This document shows, in pieces, positions 9,054 to 17,227 of a stretch of DNA of 64,000 bases; position 1 is the stretch's first letter; each line of letters begins with the position of its first letter. The notes under the pieces were generated by a model, which saw nothing but the letters and a program-made list of their open reading frames with translations, did no database searches and had not been told where the DNA came from. The DNA comes from Roseibium aggregatum (GTDB lineage: Bacteria > Pseudomonadota > Alphaproteobacteria > Rhizobiales > Stappiaceae), in NCBI RefSeq assembly GCF_014692675.1, contig NZ_JABFCZ010000006.1, forward strand, positions 124,001 through 188,000, given 5' to 3'. Made by a program: the position numbers and the translations under genes.

Positions 9054-10906
9054 GGCTTGGTTCCGGCAGGGCTGGGCGTTCCGGGCAGGAGGCCGGCCGG
9101 AGCGCCGACAACACCTTTGCGGATGCTCTGTTTCAGAAGATTGGCGATCGTGCGGCCCTCGGCTCCGTCGATCTGGTAATACTGCATGTCGCCCGTGACG
9201 ACGGAGGCAAATATCCCTGCCAGTTTCAGGCGAGCGGGCGCGTGACATGTCCGCTCCAGGGATGCCCCATCCGCAAGCTGTTTGGAGTCGGTGCGTCGGA
9301 CGGTGCATTTCCCCTGTGCGACGGTCTCCTCCATGAGAAAGCCCATGGCGCAATCGTCAAAGCCGCTGATATCGTCGTAATAAGGTGCGCCGAAGGTCAT
9401 GGCCGATCCGCTTGTCAGCCCCGGTGACGCTGTCGACCAACCCGCGGAGATGCCGAAACGGCCGAAGACCCAGCTTCCGTTGGGAAGAAGGGCGAAATCC
9501 ACCGGCTGAGGCGCATGGGCAGGCGCATCGGCGACCTGCTGTTTGCGTGTTCCTTCGGGGGATTTCCTTGTCAGCAGACAGGAACCGGACTGTTCGGTCA
9601 GAGTATAGCGGGCAACCACCGGGGTTTGAGGCGTGCCGAAAAGGGCGATCAGGTGGTTGCCGGATACGGCAAGCCTGCGACTTTCCGATCCTTCGGAGGT
9701 CTCGATCCTGACCATTTCCGGATAGCCGGCCTTGCGGATGGCGAATTTGGTCACTTCTGCCCGGAACGTCCCATCGGCGCGGAGTTTGCCCGACCATTCG
9801 CCGCCGGCCGGCAGCGGCATCACCACGCGCGCGCCGGCAGGATAACCATATGCGGTGACCTCCAGCAGCATTTTCGCGTTAAGCCGCGGTTTGAGGTGGG
9901 CCTCGACCTCCCAGAGTTGAGCTTTAAGATTGCGCAGGAACAGGCGGTCCGCGACCCGGGGCATGACCTTTGTGGCCAGCATACGCTCCAGAAGCTTCTT
10001 GTGTTCCGCCATGACGATCTGCTTGACGAAGTCATGGTCCAGGCCCATCGATGAACCGCTGCAGTTTCCGTAACTGGGCAGGAGTTCGTCGGCGAAAGCG
10101 CGCGCCACATATTCGTTGAGCACGTTGTCGACATAGCCCGTGAACGGACTGGTCTCCTGTCCCGCGGCGGAACGTGCCGTCTCCTTTTTTTCTGCGGCGA
10201 GATAAAGTTTCCAGATTTCTGCGTCCCATTGCCCGACGCTTCGGGGATGTTCGCGGTACCAGGCCTGATAGTGACAAGTCCACACGTCAGTCGCGATTTC
10301 GGTCAGTCCCGATTGCCATTTTCGCAAAAGGACGTCTACGACAAAGATGGCTACGCCGCCGATCTGAACCGACCCCCAGCCCCATTTGGAGATGGCGAAG
10401 CTCATCCATGTTTTAATCCCGCCGGTCAGGGCGGCATCGTCCCGGCCCAACGCCGCATCATGCGCGACCTGGGCGAACCCGACCCCCAATCCGACAATGG
10501 CAAGGACTTCGTTGACGGACGAGATCTCGTCAAGCCAGAGCGCGTGTTCGGCAACCGTACCGATTGCGGACCTGATTCCCAGATGGTCGCCGAAGGTCTG
10601 GGCGCCAAGCTCTGCTGCAGCCCTGCGTTCCGCATCGAGGTTCTTTTTCAGAAGTGCCTCGCCCAATGCGTTGATCGCATCATCGGATAGACGATAGTTG
10701 GTAGCATCCGGCAAGATCTCGAAACGGACGATATGTTCTGCGGGCCCACGCCCTTCCGTGACCGGAATGAACAGCGCTTCGACGGCGGCCTTGTTTTCCG
10801 CTGTTTGGGCCAGTGCTGTAGGGATCGGCGTGAATGGCGACAAGTCAACTGGCGCGCATGCCAGCATGACCGCTCCGGTAGCGCCGAACAGGAAAAATCG
10901 CCACAT
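9050..10906 (-). CDS. putative lipoprotein, unknown function
   Basis: A 618-residue protein starting MWRFFLFGATGAVMLACAP, whose LAC forms a lipobox with the modified Cys at residue 17, so it is predicted to be lipid-anchored. A hydrophobic patch lies around GSVQIGGVAIFVVDVLL. The central part is helical and charged; the C-terminal third looks beta-rich. No catalytic motif is seen. It precedes and overlaps the large secreted protein (ATGA), so the two should be made together and may act together at the envelope. The start is ATG 10906. The family is not recognised. Confidence 0.7.
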   Translation of the reverse strand: MWRFFLFGATGAVMLACAPVDLSPFTPIPTALAQTAENKAAVEALFIPVTEGRGPAEHIVRFEILPDATNYRLSDDAINALGEALLKKNLDAERRAAAELGAQTFGDHLGIRSAIGTVAEHALWLDEISSVNEVLAIVGLGVGFAQVAHDAALGRDDAALTGGIKTWMSFAISKWGWGSVQIGGVAIFVVDVLLRKWQSGLTEIATDVWTCHYQAWYREHPRSVGQWDAEIWKLYLAAEKKETARSAAGQETSPFTGYVDNVLNEYVARAFADELLPSYGNCSGSSMGLDHDFVKQIVMAEHKKLLERMLATKVMPRVADRLFLRNLKAQLWEVEAHLKPRLNAKMLLEVTAYGYPAGARVVMPLPAGGEWSGKLRADGTFRAEVTKFAIRKAGYPEMVRIETSEGSESRRLAVSGNHLIALFGTPQTPVVARYTLTEQSGSCLLTRKSPEGTRKQQVADAPAHAPQPVDFALLPNGSWVFGRFGISAGWSTASPGLTSGSAMTFGAPYYDDISGFDDCAMGFLMEETVAQGKCTVRRTDSKQLADGASLERTCHAPARLKLAGIFASVVTGDMQYYQIDGAEGRTIANLLKQSIRKGVVGAPAGLLPGTPSPAGTKP

Positions 10907-11042
10907 GGAAATCTGACTTGACCTCTCGCCTCATTATCGCGAGATGAAAATTAGGACCCGATCAGACGTAAGAAATTGAGCCAGATCAACCGCCCGGAAA
11001 TTCACCCCGCGCTTATGCGGCGCGGCGTCATATATGCTCTTC

Positions 11043-12293
11043 TCACGCCCCCGCGCCGCTCAGGTCGATCAGGGCGTGGAGCATGAGGTTCGCGCCTTTT
11101 TCGATGTCGGGCCAGGCGCTGAATTCTCCGGGCGCGTGGCTGATGCCGCCGCGGCTGGGAACGAAGATCAGGCCCGAGGGGCACAGCGCCTGCATGGTCT
11201 GGGCATCGTGGCCGGCGCCCGACGGCATGCGGCGGGCGGGGAGGCCTGCGTTTGCAGCGAGCGTCTCGAGCCGGTCGGCCAGATCCGGGTCGAGCGGCAC
11301 GGGCGGCAGCCAGCTTCGTTCGATCGTCTGCAGCGCCAGTCCGTGCCTGGTAGCGATCCTGAGGGCATTTTCCTCGAACCGCTTGCGCAGGGCGCGCATG
11401 ACGGTCTCTGACGTGTCGCGCAGGATCACCGAGAACAGGGCGGTGCCCGGGATCGTATGCGGCTGGTTGGGGGACAGGGTGACATGGCCGATGGTGACCC
11501 GGCTCTGGTCGGTACCGTCTTCGCCGATGAGGGCAGGGATCGTCTGCGCCAGTTCGCTCAGCCCGGCGAAGGCGTCGGCGCGCAGGTGCATCGGGGTCGT
11601 GCCCGAATGATTGGCGACGCCCCTCAAGGTCATTTCCAGATAGCAGACCCCGGAGACCCGGTCGGCGATGCCGATGGGGAGCCCTTCGCTTTCCAGGACA
11701 GGGCCCTGTTCGATATGCAGTTCGAGGAAGGCCGTGACGCTTTCACCCCTCCTTGCCGCGCCGAGGATTCCATAGGGGTCAAAGCCCTGGGCGGTCATGA
11801 CGTTGGCGAGCCGGTGGCCGGAGGCGTCGGCGGCGGTGTCGATCCAGTTTCGGGTCAGTGCGCCGGTAATGGCCTGGGAGCCGAGCATGCCGCCGAAGCG
11901 GCCTTCTTCTTCGGACGTCGCAGCGACTTCAATCGCGGTTGCCGGTTCCAGGCCGGCGTCCTTCATGGTGCGCACGCATTCCAGCGCCACGCAGGCGCCG
12001 AGAGCCCCGTCGAAGGCGCCGCCGTCGGCGACCGTGTCGAGATGGGAGCCGGCCATGATGCTGGGGCCGTCGTCAGGACCGTAACGGCCGAAAACGTTGA
12101 GCGCGCCGTCGCTCCACACGGCCAGGCCGTCGTCACGCATCTGCCCGGCGAACCAGGACCGGCAGTCGATGTCCGCTCTGGAAAAGCCGAGCCGGTTATA
12201 GCCGCCCGTTTCCGGATCGAAACCGAAGCGGTTCACGCCGTCCAGAAGAGATTTGAGGCGGTCAAGGTTGATGCTGGCATTCAGCCGCTGCAT
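11043..12293 (-). CDS. M20-family amidohydrolase (allantoate amidohydrolase / N-carbamoyl-L-amino acid hydrolase)
   Basis: A 416-residue zinc-dependent hydrolase that removes carbamoyl or ureido groups from substrates such as allantoate or N-carbamoyl amino acids. Metal and active-site motifs are present in order: GSHLDTV, GGAFDGALG, TSEEEGRF, LHIEQGP and GAGHDAQ. There is no signal peptide, so it is cytoplasmic. ATG 12293 follows a GGGAG site. It is divergent from the peptide-type ABC transporter at 12542, which suggests that the transporter imports its substrate. The exact substrate cannot be told from sequence. Its 3' end exists in a second, partial copy near 6.2 kb. Confidence 0.88.
   Translation of the reverse strand: MQRLNASINLDRLKSLLDGVNRFGFDPETGGYNRLGFSRADIDCRSWFAGQMRDDGLAVWSDGALNVFGRYGPDDGPSIMAGSHLDTVADGGAFDGALGACVALECVRTMKDAGLEPATAIEVAATSEEEGRFGGMLGSQAITGALTRNWIDTAADASGHRLANVMTAQGFDPYGILGAARRGESVTAFLELHIEQGPVLESEGLPIGIADRVSGVCYLEMTLRGVANHSGTTPMHLRADAFAGLSELAQTIPALIGEDGTDQSRVTIGHVTLSPNQPHTIPGTALFSVILRDTSETVMRALRKRFEENALRIATRHGLALQTIERSWLPPVPLDPDLADRLETLAANAGLPARRMPSGAGHDAQTMQALCPSGLIFVPSRGGISHAPGEFSAWPDIEKGANLMLHALIDLSGAGA
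11046..11142. repeat. direct repeat, intact-gene copy (partner at 6151-6247)
   Basis: This stretch is the 3' end of the amidohydrolase gene. Its partner at 6151-6247 lies in the same orientation and differs at 3 of 97 positions. Together they bracket the two envelope genes (about 4.8 kb). Confidence 0.9.
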
Positions 12294-12366
12294 CCGGATT
12301 TCTCCCTAGATCAACCCGCTTACATGCGCTCGCATGAAAGCGGAATAGTTGATCGGTTTTAATATG

Positions 12367-12410
12367 TTAGAGCATCCTGTCTGCGTTTGTTCGAACGCAG
12401 GATGCTCTAA
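12367..12410. repeat. imperfect palindrome beginning TTAGAGCATCCTG
   Basis: TTAGAGCATCCTG is mirrored by CAGGATGCTCTAA at 12398-12410, with a short loop containing TTCGAA. It lies in the divergent spacer between the amidohydrolase and the transporter operon. It looks like an intergenic palindromic repeat rather than an operator, but I see no second copy in the window. Confidence 0.6.
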
Positions 12411-12494
12411 TTTTCAGCCATTAAGGCCTTATTTGCCGCTAGAGTCGCAACCCCTTGGTGAAAATTAATATGAAATAATTATTGTGATCTGACA

Positions 12495-12510
12495 ATTAAT
12501 CATGATTAAT
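12495..12510. promoter_or_regulatory. 16-bp perfect palindrome upstream of the transporter operon
   Basis: ATTAATCATGATTAAT is its own reverse complement and ends 31 bases before the binding-protein start, in an AT-rich stretch that should hold the promoter. It is a plausible operator for the GntR regulator at the end of the operon; this link is inference. Confidence 0.5.
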
Positions 12511-12541
12511 ATTCCTGCAGAACACAACGAGGGGAATGGTC

Positions 12542-14101
12542 ATGAAAAAGTTCCTAGCCGCGGCATTCGCCTCGGCCTTTATCGCGTTTTCGCCGACGGT
12601 GCAGGCGCAGACACCACCGAATGTCCTGGTCGTCGGCCAGATCGCGGAGCCGAAATCGCTGGACCCGCAGGCGGTCACGGCGGTCAATGATTTCCGCATC
12701 CTGATGAACATTTATGACGGGCTTGTGCGCTACAAGGACGGCACGCTGGAAGTGGAGCCGGCGCTTGCCAAGAGCTGGACGATTTCCGATGACGGCAAGA
12801 CCTATACGTTCAAGCTCAGGGAAAGGGTGACCTTCCACGACGGCACGCCGTTCAACGCGGAAGCGGTCAAGTTCGATTTCGAGCGCATGCTCGACGAGGA
12901 ACACCCCTATCACGATACCGGCCCGTTCCCGCTGGCCTTCTTCTTCTCCCAGGTGGATTCGGTTACGGCTGACGATGACTACACGGTCACCTTCCAGTTG
13001 AAGGCGCCTTATGCGCCGTTCCTGTCCAATCTCGCCTATCCGACCGGCCTGATTGTCTCGCCCGAAGCGGTCAAGAAATACGGCAAGGACTTCGGCCGTA
13101 ATCCGTCGGGAACCGGGGCCTACAAGTTCGGCGGGTGGACTGCCAACGAAAAGGTGGTCGTGACCCGCAACGAGGACTACTGGGACGGCGCGCCGGATCT
13201 GGAGGCGGTGATCTTCCGCCCGATCACCGACGCCAACACCCGGATCGCCGAAATGCTCTCCGGCGGACTGGACATCATGGTCGAGGTGCCGCCGGACAGC
13301 CTGCAACAGTTCAAGTCCGATCCGGTCTTCAACGTGCAGGAACAGGCCGGGCCCCATGTCTGGTTCCTGATCCTGAATGCCAAGGAAGCCCCGTTCGACA
13401 ACAAGCTGGCCCGTCAGGCCGCCAATTACGCGATCCACAAGAAAGCGCTGGTCGAGAACGTTCTGCAGGGCACGGCCGATGTGGCCGCCGGTCCGACCCC
13501 GCCGGCCTTCGCCTGGGCTTATGACGAGAGCCTGCAGCCCTATCCTTACGACCCGGCAAAGGCCAAGGCGCTTTTGAAGGAGGCCGGCTACAACGGCGAG
13601 GAAATCACCTTCTATGTGACACAGGGCGGCTCGGGCATGCTCGATCCGGTCGCCATGGGCACGGCCATCCAGGCGGACCTGGAAGCCGTCGGCATGAAGG
13701 TGAAGATCGAGACCTACGAGTGGAACACGTTCCTGGGCAAGGTGAACCCGGGCCTGGAAGGCAAGGCCGCCATGGCGGAAATGGCCTGGATGACCAACGA
13801 TCCGGACACTCTGCCTTTCTTGGCGCTGCGCACCGGAGCCTTCCCGGACAAGGGCGGCTTCAACTCCGGCTACTACTCCAACCCCAAGGTGGACGAGCTT
13901 TTGGAAAAGGCCCGCCAGGTCACCGATCAGGGCGAACGGGCGAAGCTCTACAAACAGATGCAGCAGATCGTCCACGACGACGCGCCCTGGGTGTTCGTCG
14001 CCAACTGGAAGCAGAACGCGGTCACCAAGGCCTCCGTGGAGAACTTCAAGCTGCAGCCGTCCTTCTTCCTGATGCTGCAGCACGTGAAAAAGCCGATGTG
14101 A
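12542..14101 (+). CDS. ABC transporter substrate-binding protein, family 5 (peptide/nickel/opine type)
   Basis: A 519-residue periplasmic binding protein. A signal peptide (MKKFLAAAFASAFIAFSP, cut after VQA) is followed by family-5 landmarks: AEPKSLDPQ, a segment LAKSWTISDDGKTYTFKL, LRERVTFHDGTPF, and GTGAYKFGGW. ATG 12542 is preferred over ATG 12536 because GAGGGG lies 7 bases upstream of it and would touch the earlier start. It is the first gene of a binding protein-permease-fused permease/ATPase-ATPase-regulator cluster. The ligand may be a peptide or a ureido compound, given the divergent amidohydrolase. Confidence 0.95.
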   Translation: MKKFLAAAFASAFIAFSPTVQAQTPPNVLVVGQIAEPKSLDPQAVTAVNDFRILMNIYDGLVRYKDGTLEVEPALAKSWTISDDGKTYTFKLRERVTFHDGTPFNAEAVKFDFERMLDEEHPYHDTGPFPLAFFFSQVDSVTADDDYTVTFQLKAPYAPFLSNLAYPTGLIVSPEAVKKYGKDFGRNPSGTGAYKFGGWTANEKVVVTRNEDYWDGAPDLEAVIFRPITDANTRIAEMLSGGLDIMVEVPPDSLQQFKSDPVFNVQEQAGPHVWFLILNAKEAPFDNKLARQAANYAIHKKALVENVLQGTADVAAGPTPPAFAWAYDESLQPYPYDPAKAKALLKEAGYNGEEITFYVTQGGSGMLDPVAMGTAIQADLEAVGMKVKIETYEWNTFLGKVNPGLEGKAAMAEMAWMTNDPDTLPFLALRTGAFPDKGGFNSGYYSNPKVDELLEKARQVTDQGERAKLYKQMQQIVHDDAPWVFVANWKQNAVTKASVENFKLQPSFFLMLQHVKKPM

Positions 14102-14215
14102 ACTGCGAGTTCGACCCGGCGGGTTCAGGCCTGCCGGGTTGATTTGTAAAGAGGGGTGTGAACTTTCAGGGCTGCTGGCTGGAATATGCAGTGAGACCAA
14201 GCGGCATACTCCCGT

Positions 14216-14261
14216 CTCCCCCCTTGAGGGGGAGATGTCCATCTCCCCCTCAAGGGGGGAG
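14216..14261. repeat. perfect 21-bp inverted repeat between binding protein and permease genes
   Basis: Arms 14216-14236 and 14241-14261 are exact reverse complements around a 4-base loop GTCC. The arms contain CTCCCCCCTTGAGGGGGAGAT-type sequence. In the transcript this is a very stable hairpin without a T-run. Such elements often protect the upstream mRNA or limit downstream expression, giving more binding protein than membrane components. Confidence 0.75.
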
Positions 14262-14345
14262 AGGGGAGCAAGGGGCGAGGATTTCTGAATTTTCGGACTG
14301 TCTCGCCGAATTCAACTGTCTTGCGCAAGTGAGGGGGAACAAGCA

Positions 14346-15290
14346 TTGGCTTTTTACATCGCCAGGAGGCTCTTGGCCGCGATACCGGTGCTGTTCGGGC
14401 TGACCGTAATCGTCTTCCTGATCATGGCGATGATCCCCGGCGATCCGGCGACCGCCATTCTGGGCTCTTACGCTACGCCGGAAAACGTCGCCAAGCTCAA
14501 TCAGCAGCTCGGCCTCGACAAGAGCCTGTTCCAGCAATACCTCATCTGGATCGGCAATCTCTTTCACGGCGATCTCGGCCGCTCCTACACCCTGAACCGG
14601 CCGGTGCTGGACGAGGTGCTGGAACGGTTTTCCGCCACGCTGATCCTGGCGGGCACGTCTCTTGTCCTGTGCTCCATCTTCGGCCTGCTGGCCGGCATCG
14701 TCTCCGCCGTGCGCCAATACGGCTGGGCGGACAAGATCATCACCTTTCTCGTCCTGATCGGCATCTCGACCCCGTCCTTCTGGCTGGGCCTGCTTCTGAT
14801 CCTGGCCTTCGCGGTCAAGCTGCGCCTGTTCCCGGCGTCGGGCATGTTCGCCATCTACGGCGGCGGGGATCTTCCCGATCTTCTGCATCACCTGGCCCTG
14901 CCGGCGCTGACGCTTTCGGTGGTGGCCACCGGTGTGATCGCCCGCCTGACCCGGACCGCCATGCTGGAGGTGCTGCGCCAGGACTATATCCGCACCGCGC
15001 GGGCCAAGGGACTTTCGGAGCGCAAGGTGATCTACAAGCACGCGTTCAAGGCAGCCCTTGTCAGCGTCGTGCCGGTAATCGGCATCCAGGCCGGTTTCGT
15101 CATCGGCGGGGCGGTCTATATCGAGACCGTGTTCCAGTGGCCGGGGATCGGTTCCATGCTGGTGACCGCCATTTCCACCCGCGACCTGTTGCTGGTGCAG
15201 GGGGGCGTTCTGGTCGTGGCGGCGGCCTATGTGCTGTTCAACCTGGTGGCCGACGTGGTCCAGACCATGCTCGACCCGAGGCTGCGCTGA
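14346..15290 (+). CDS. ABC transporter permease, DppB type
   Basis: A 314-residue inner-membrane permease with about six helices. It begins at TTG 14346 (FYIARRLLAAIPVLFGLTV after the start); a GAGGGGG ribosome site lies 9 bases upstream. The cytoplasmic coupling loop is seen as DYIRTARAKGLSERKVIYKH near residue 215-235, the place where ATPase subunits dock. The DppB signatures GDLGRSYTLNRPV and PGIGSMLVTAI are present. Its stop and the ATG of the next gene share one base (TGATG), so translation is coupled. It forms the pore with the permease half of the next protein. Confidence 0.94.
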   Translation: MAFYIARRLLAAIPVLFGLTVIVFLIMAMIPGDPATAILGSYATPENVAKLNQQLGLDKSLFQQYLIWIGNLFHGDLGRSYTLNRPVLDEVLERFSATLILAGTSLVLCSIFGLLAGIVSAVRQYGWADKIITFLVLIGISTPSFWLGLLLILAFAVKLRLFPASGMFAIYGGGDLPDLLHHLALPALTLSVVATGVIARLTRTAMLEVLRQDYIRTARAKGLSERKVIYKHAFKAALVSVVPVIGIQAGFVIGGAVYIETVFQWPGIGSMLVTAISTRDLLLVQGGVLVVAAAYVLFNLVADVVQTMLDPRLR

Positions 15291-17227
15291 TGACGGATAC
15301 GGCTGTAAACACCAAGGCAAAGCCGGCGCCGAAATCCGCCCGTCCGGGCACGGTGGCGCTGCTTCTCAACAATTCGCTCGCGACCGGCGGGCTGATCGTG
15401 CTGGCCGTGATCTGCCTCATCGCTCTTGCAACGCCCCTGCTGCCGCTTCCAGATCCGGATGCGACCGCGCCGGCCGACCGGCTGCTGCCGGTCTTCAGTG
15501 AGGGCCATCTGCTCGGCACCGATCATCTCGGCCGGGACCTCTTATCCCGGCTCCTATGGGGCACGCGGGTATCGCTCGCCGTCGGGGTGTCGGCGACGCT
15601 GATCGCTGCCTTTTTCGGCTCGCTGTTCGGGCTTGTCGCCGGCTATGCGGGCGGGCGCACGGACACGGTCATCATGCGCGGCATCGACATGGTGATGGCC
15701 TTTCCCTACATCCTGCTGGCGCTCGCCATCGTCGCGGTGCTGGGGCCGGGGCTTTTGAATGCGCTCTACGCCATCGCGCTGGTCAACATTCCCTTCTTCG
15801 CCCGCAACATCCGCGGCATCACCTACGGTCTCGCCCGGCGCGAGTTCGTCGACGCGGCGCGGCTCTCCGGCAAGTCGCCGGTGCAGATCCTGTTCATCGA
15901 AATCCTTCCCAACGTGTTGCCGGTGATCGTGATCACCATGTCGACCACGGTCGGCTGGATGATCCTCGAAACGGCGGGCCTGTCGTTCCTGGGGCTAGGC
16001 GCGCAGCCGCCCCAGGCGGACCTGGGCTCCATGCTGGGCGAGGGTCGCAAGATCCTGTTCACAGCACCCCACGTGTCGATCATTCCGGGGCTGATGATCT
16101 TTGCGCTGGTGATGAGCATCAACCTGTTCGGCGACGGCGTGCGCGATGTGCTCGACCCGCGCCTGCGCGCAGGATCGCTGAGCCGGCCGGTGGCGCGCAC
16201 CGCGGTCGCGCGCGGCGGTTCCGACATTCCGCCGCCCTCGGCAACGCCCGGCGTCCTGGACCTGAGGGGACTGCGCACGGAATTCAGGATCGGCGGCTCG
16301 GTCTACAAGGCCGTTGGCGGGGTGGATCTCCATGTGAGGCAAGGCGAGTGTCTCGGCGTCGTCGGCGAATCCGGCTCCGGCAAGTCGGTCACGGCCATGT
16401 CGGTCATGGGGCTGGTGCCGACCCCGCCGGGGAGGATCGCGGGTGGCGCGGCCTATCTGGAGGGCGAGGATCTGTTCGCGGCCAGCGACGGCCGTATCCG
16501 CCATCTGCGCGGCGGGTCGGTGGCCTATGTGTTCCAGGATCCGCTGTCGACCCTGCATCCGCTTTTTACCGTCGGCGATCAGCTGAAGGAGGCGATCCGG
16601 GCGCATCAGCCGCTTTCCAATGCGCAGCTGAAGGAAAAGGCGCTGGAGCTCTTGTCGCTGGTGCGTATTCCGAACCCGAAGGAGCGGCTGTCGGCCTATC
16701 CGCACGAACTCTCCGGCGGCATGCGCCAGCGGGTCTGTATCGCCATGGCACTTGCCAATGACGCGAAGCTCCTGATTGCCGACGAGCCGACCACGGCGCT
16801 GGATGTCACCGTGCAGGCGCAGGTCCTGACCCTGATGAACGGCCTGCGCCGGGAGCGCAACGCGGCGATCCTGTTCATCACCCATGATTTCGGCGTCGTC
16901 TCCGCGCTCTGCGACCGGGTAGCGGTGATGTATGCCGGGCGGATCGTCGAGACCGGCACGACCAGGGAGATCCTGGAAAACCCGCAGCATCCCTATACGG
17001 CCAAGCTGATCGAATGCGTGCCGGTTCTGGGCGAACCGGAGCGGCGGCTCGACGCCATCGAGGGCCGCCCGCCGGTGGTCAACAACCTGCCCGACGGGTG
17101 TGCCTTTGCCGACCGCTGCCCCCGTGTCCGGCCCGATTGCCGGTCCGGCGAGCTGGAGCTCAAACTGTCCTCACCGGAGCGCGGCGTGCGTTGCCTCTAT
17201 CCGCTGGGCGAGGGAGGCACGGCATGA
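15290..17227 (+). CDS. fused ABC permease (DppC type) and ATPase (DppD type)
   Basis: One 645-residue protein. Residues 1 to about 290 are a DppC-type permease with the entry motif GTDHLGRDLLSRLLWG and the coupling loop EFVDAARLSGKSP. A short linker leads into a full ABC ATPase from about residue 320: Walker A GESGSGKSV, signature LSGGMRQR, Walker B LLIADEPTTALD, switch His in ITHDF, and a C-terminal oligopeptide-transporter segment with CAFADRCP. The ATP-binding half is thus tied to its permease. There is no stop or start signal at the junction, so the fusion looks real. This fused form is also known in related bacteria. Confidence 0.93.
   Translation: MTDTAVNTKAKPAPKSARPGTVALLLNNSLATGGLIVLAVICLIALATPLLPLPDPDATAPADRLLPVFSEGHLLGTDHLGRDLLSRLLWGTRVSLAVGVSATLIAAFFGSLFGLVAGYAGGRTDTVIMRGIDMVMAFPYILLALAIVAVLGPGLLNALYAIALVNIPFFARNIRGITYGLARREFVDAARLSGKSPVQILFIEILPNVLPVIVITMSTTVGWMILETAGLSFLGLGAQPPQADLGSMLGEGRKILFTAPHVSIIPGLMIFALVMSINLFGDGVRDVLDPRLRAGSLSRPVARTAVARGGSDIPPPSATPGVLDLRGLRTEFRIGGSVYKAVGGVDLHVRQGECLGVVGESGSGKSVTAMSVMGLVPTPPGRIAGGAAYLEGEDLFAASDGRIRHLRGGSVAYVFQDPLSTLHPLFTVGDQLKEAIRAHQPLSNAQLKEKALELLSLVRIPNPKERLSAYPHELSGGMRQRVCIAMALANDAKLLIADEPTTALDVTVQAQVLTLMNGLRRERNAAILFITHDFGVVSALCDRVAVMYAGRIVETGTTREILENPQHPYTAKLIECVPVLGEPERRLDAIEGRPPVVNNLPDGCAFADRCPRVRPDCRSGELELKLSSPERGVRCLYPLGEGGTA

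Noticed and set aside
9054..9353. Longer start for the 901-residue secreted protein (1001 residues)
   Set aside because: It lies entirely within the coding region of the lipoprotein gene, and a signal peptide starts exactly at ATG 9053.
12554..14242. 562-codon frame antisense to the substrate-binding protein
   Set aside because: It mirrors a well-supported gene, and its composition is that of an antisense frame in GC-rich DNA.
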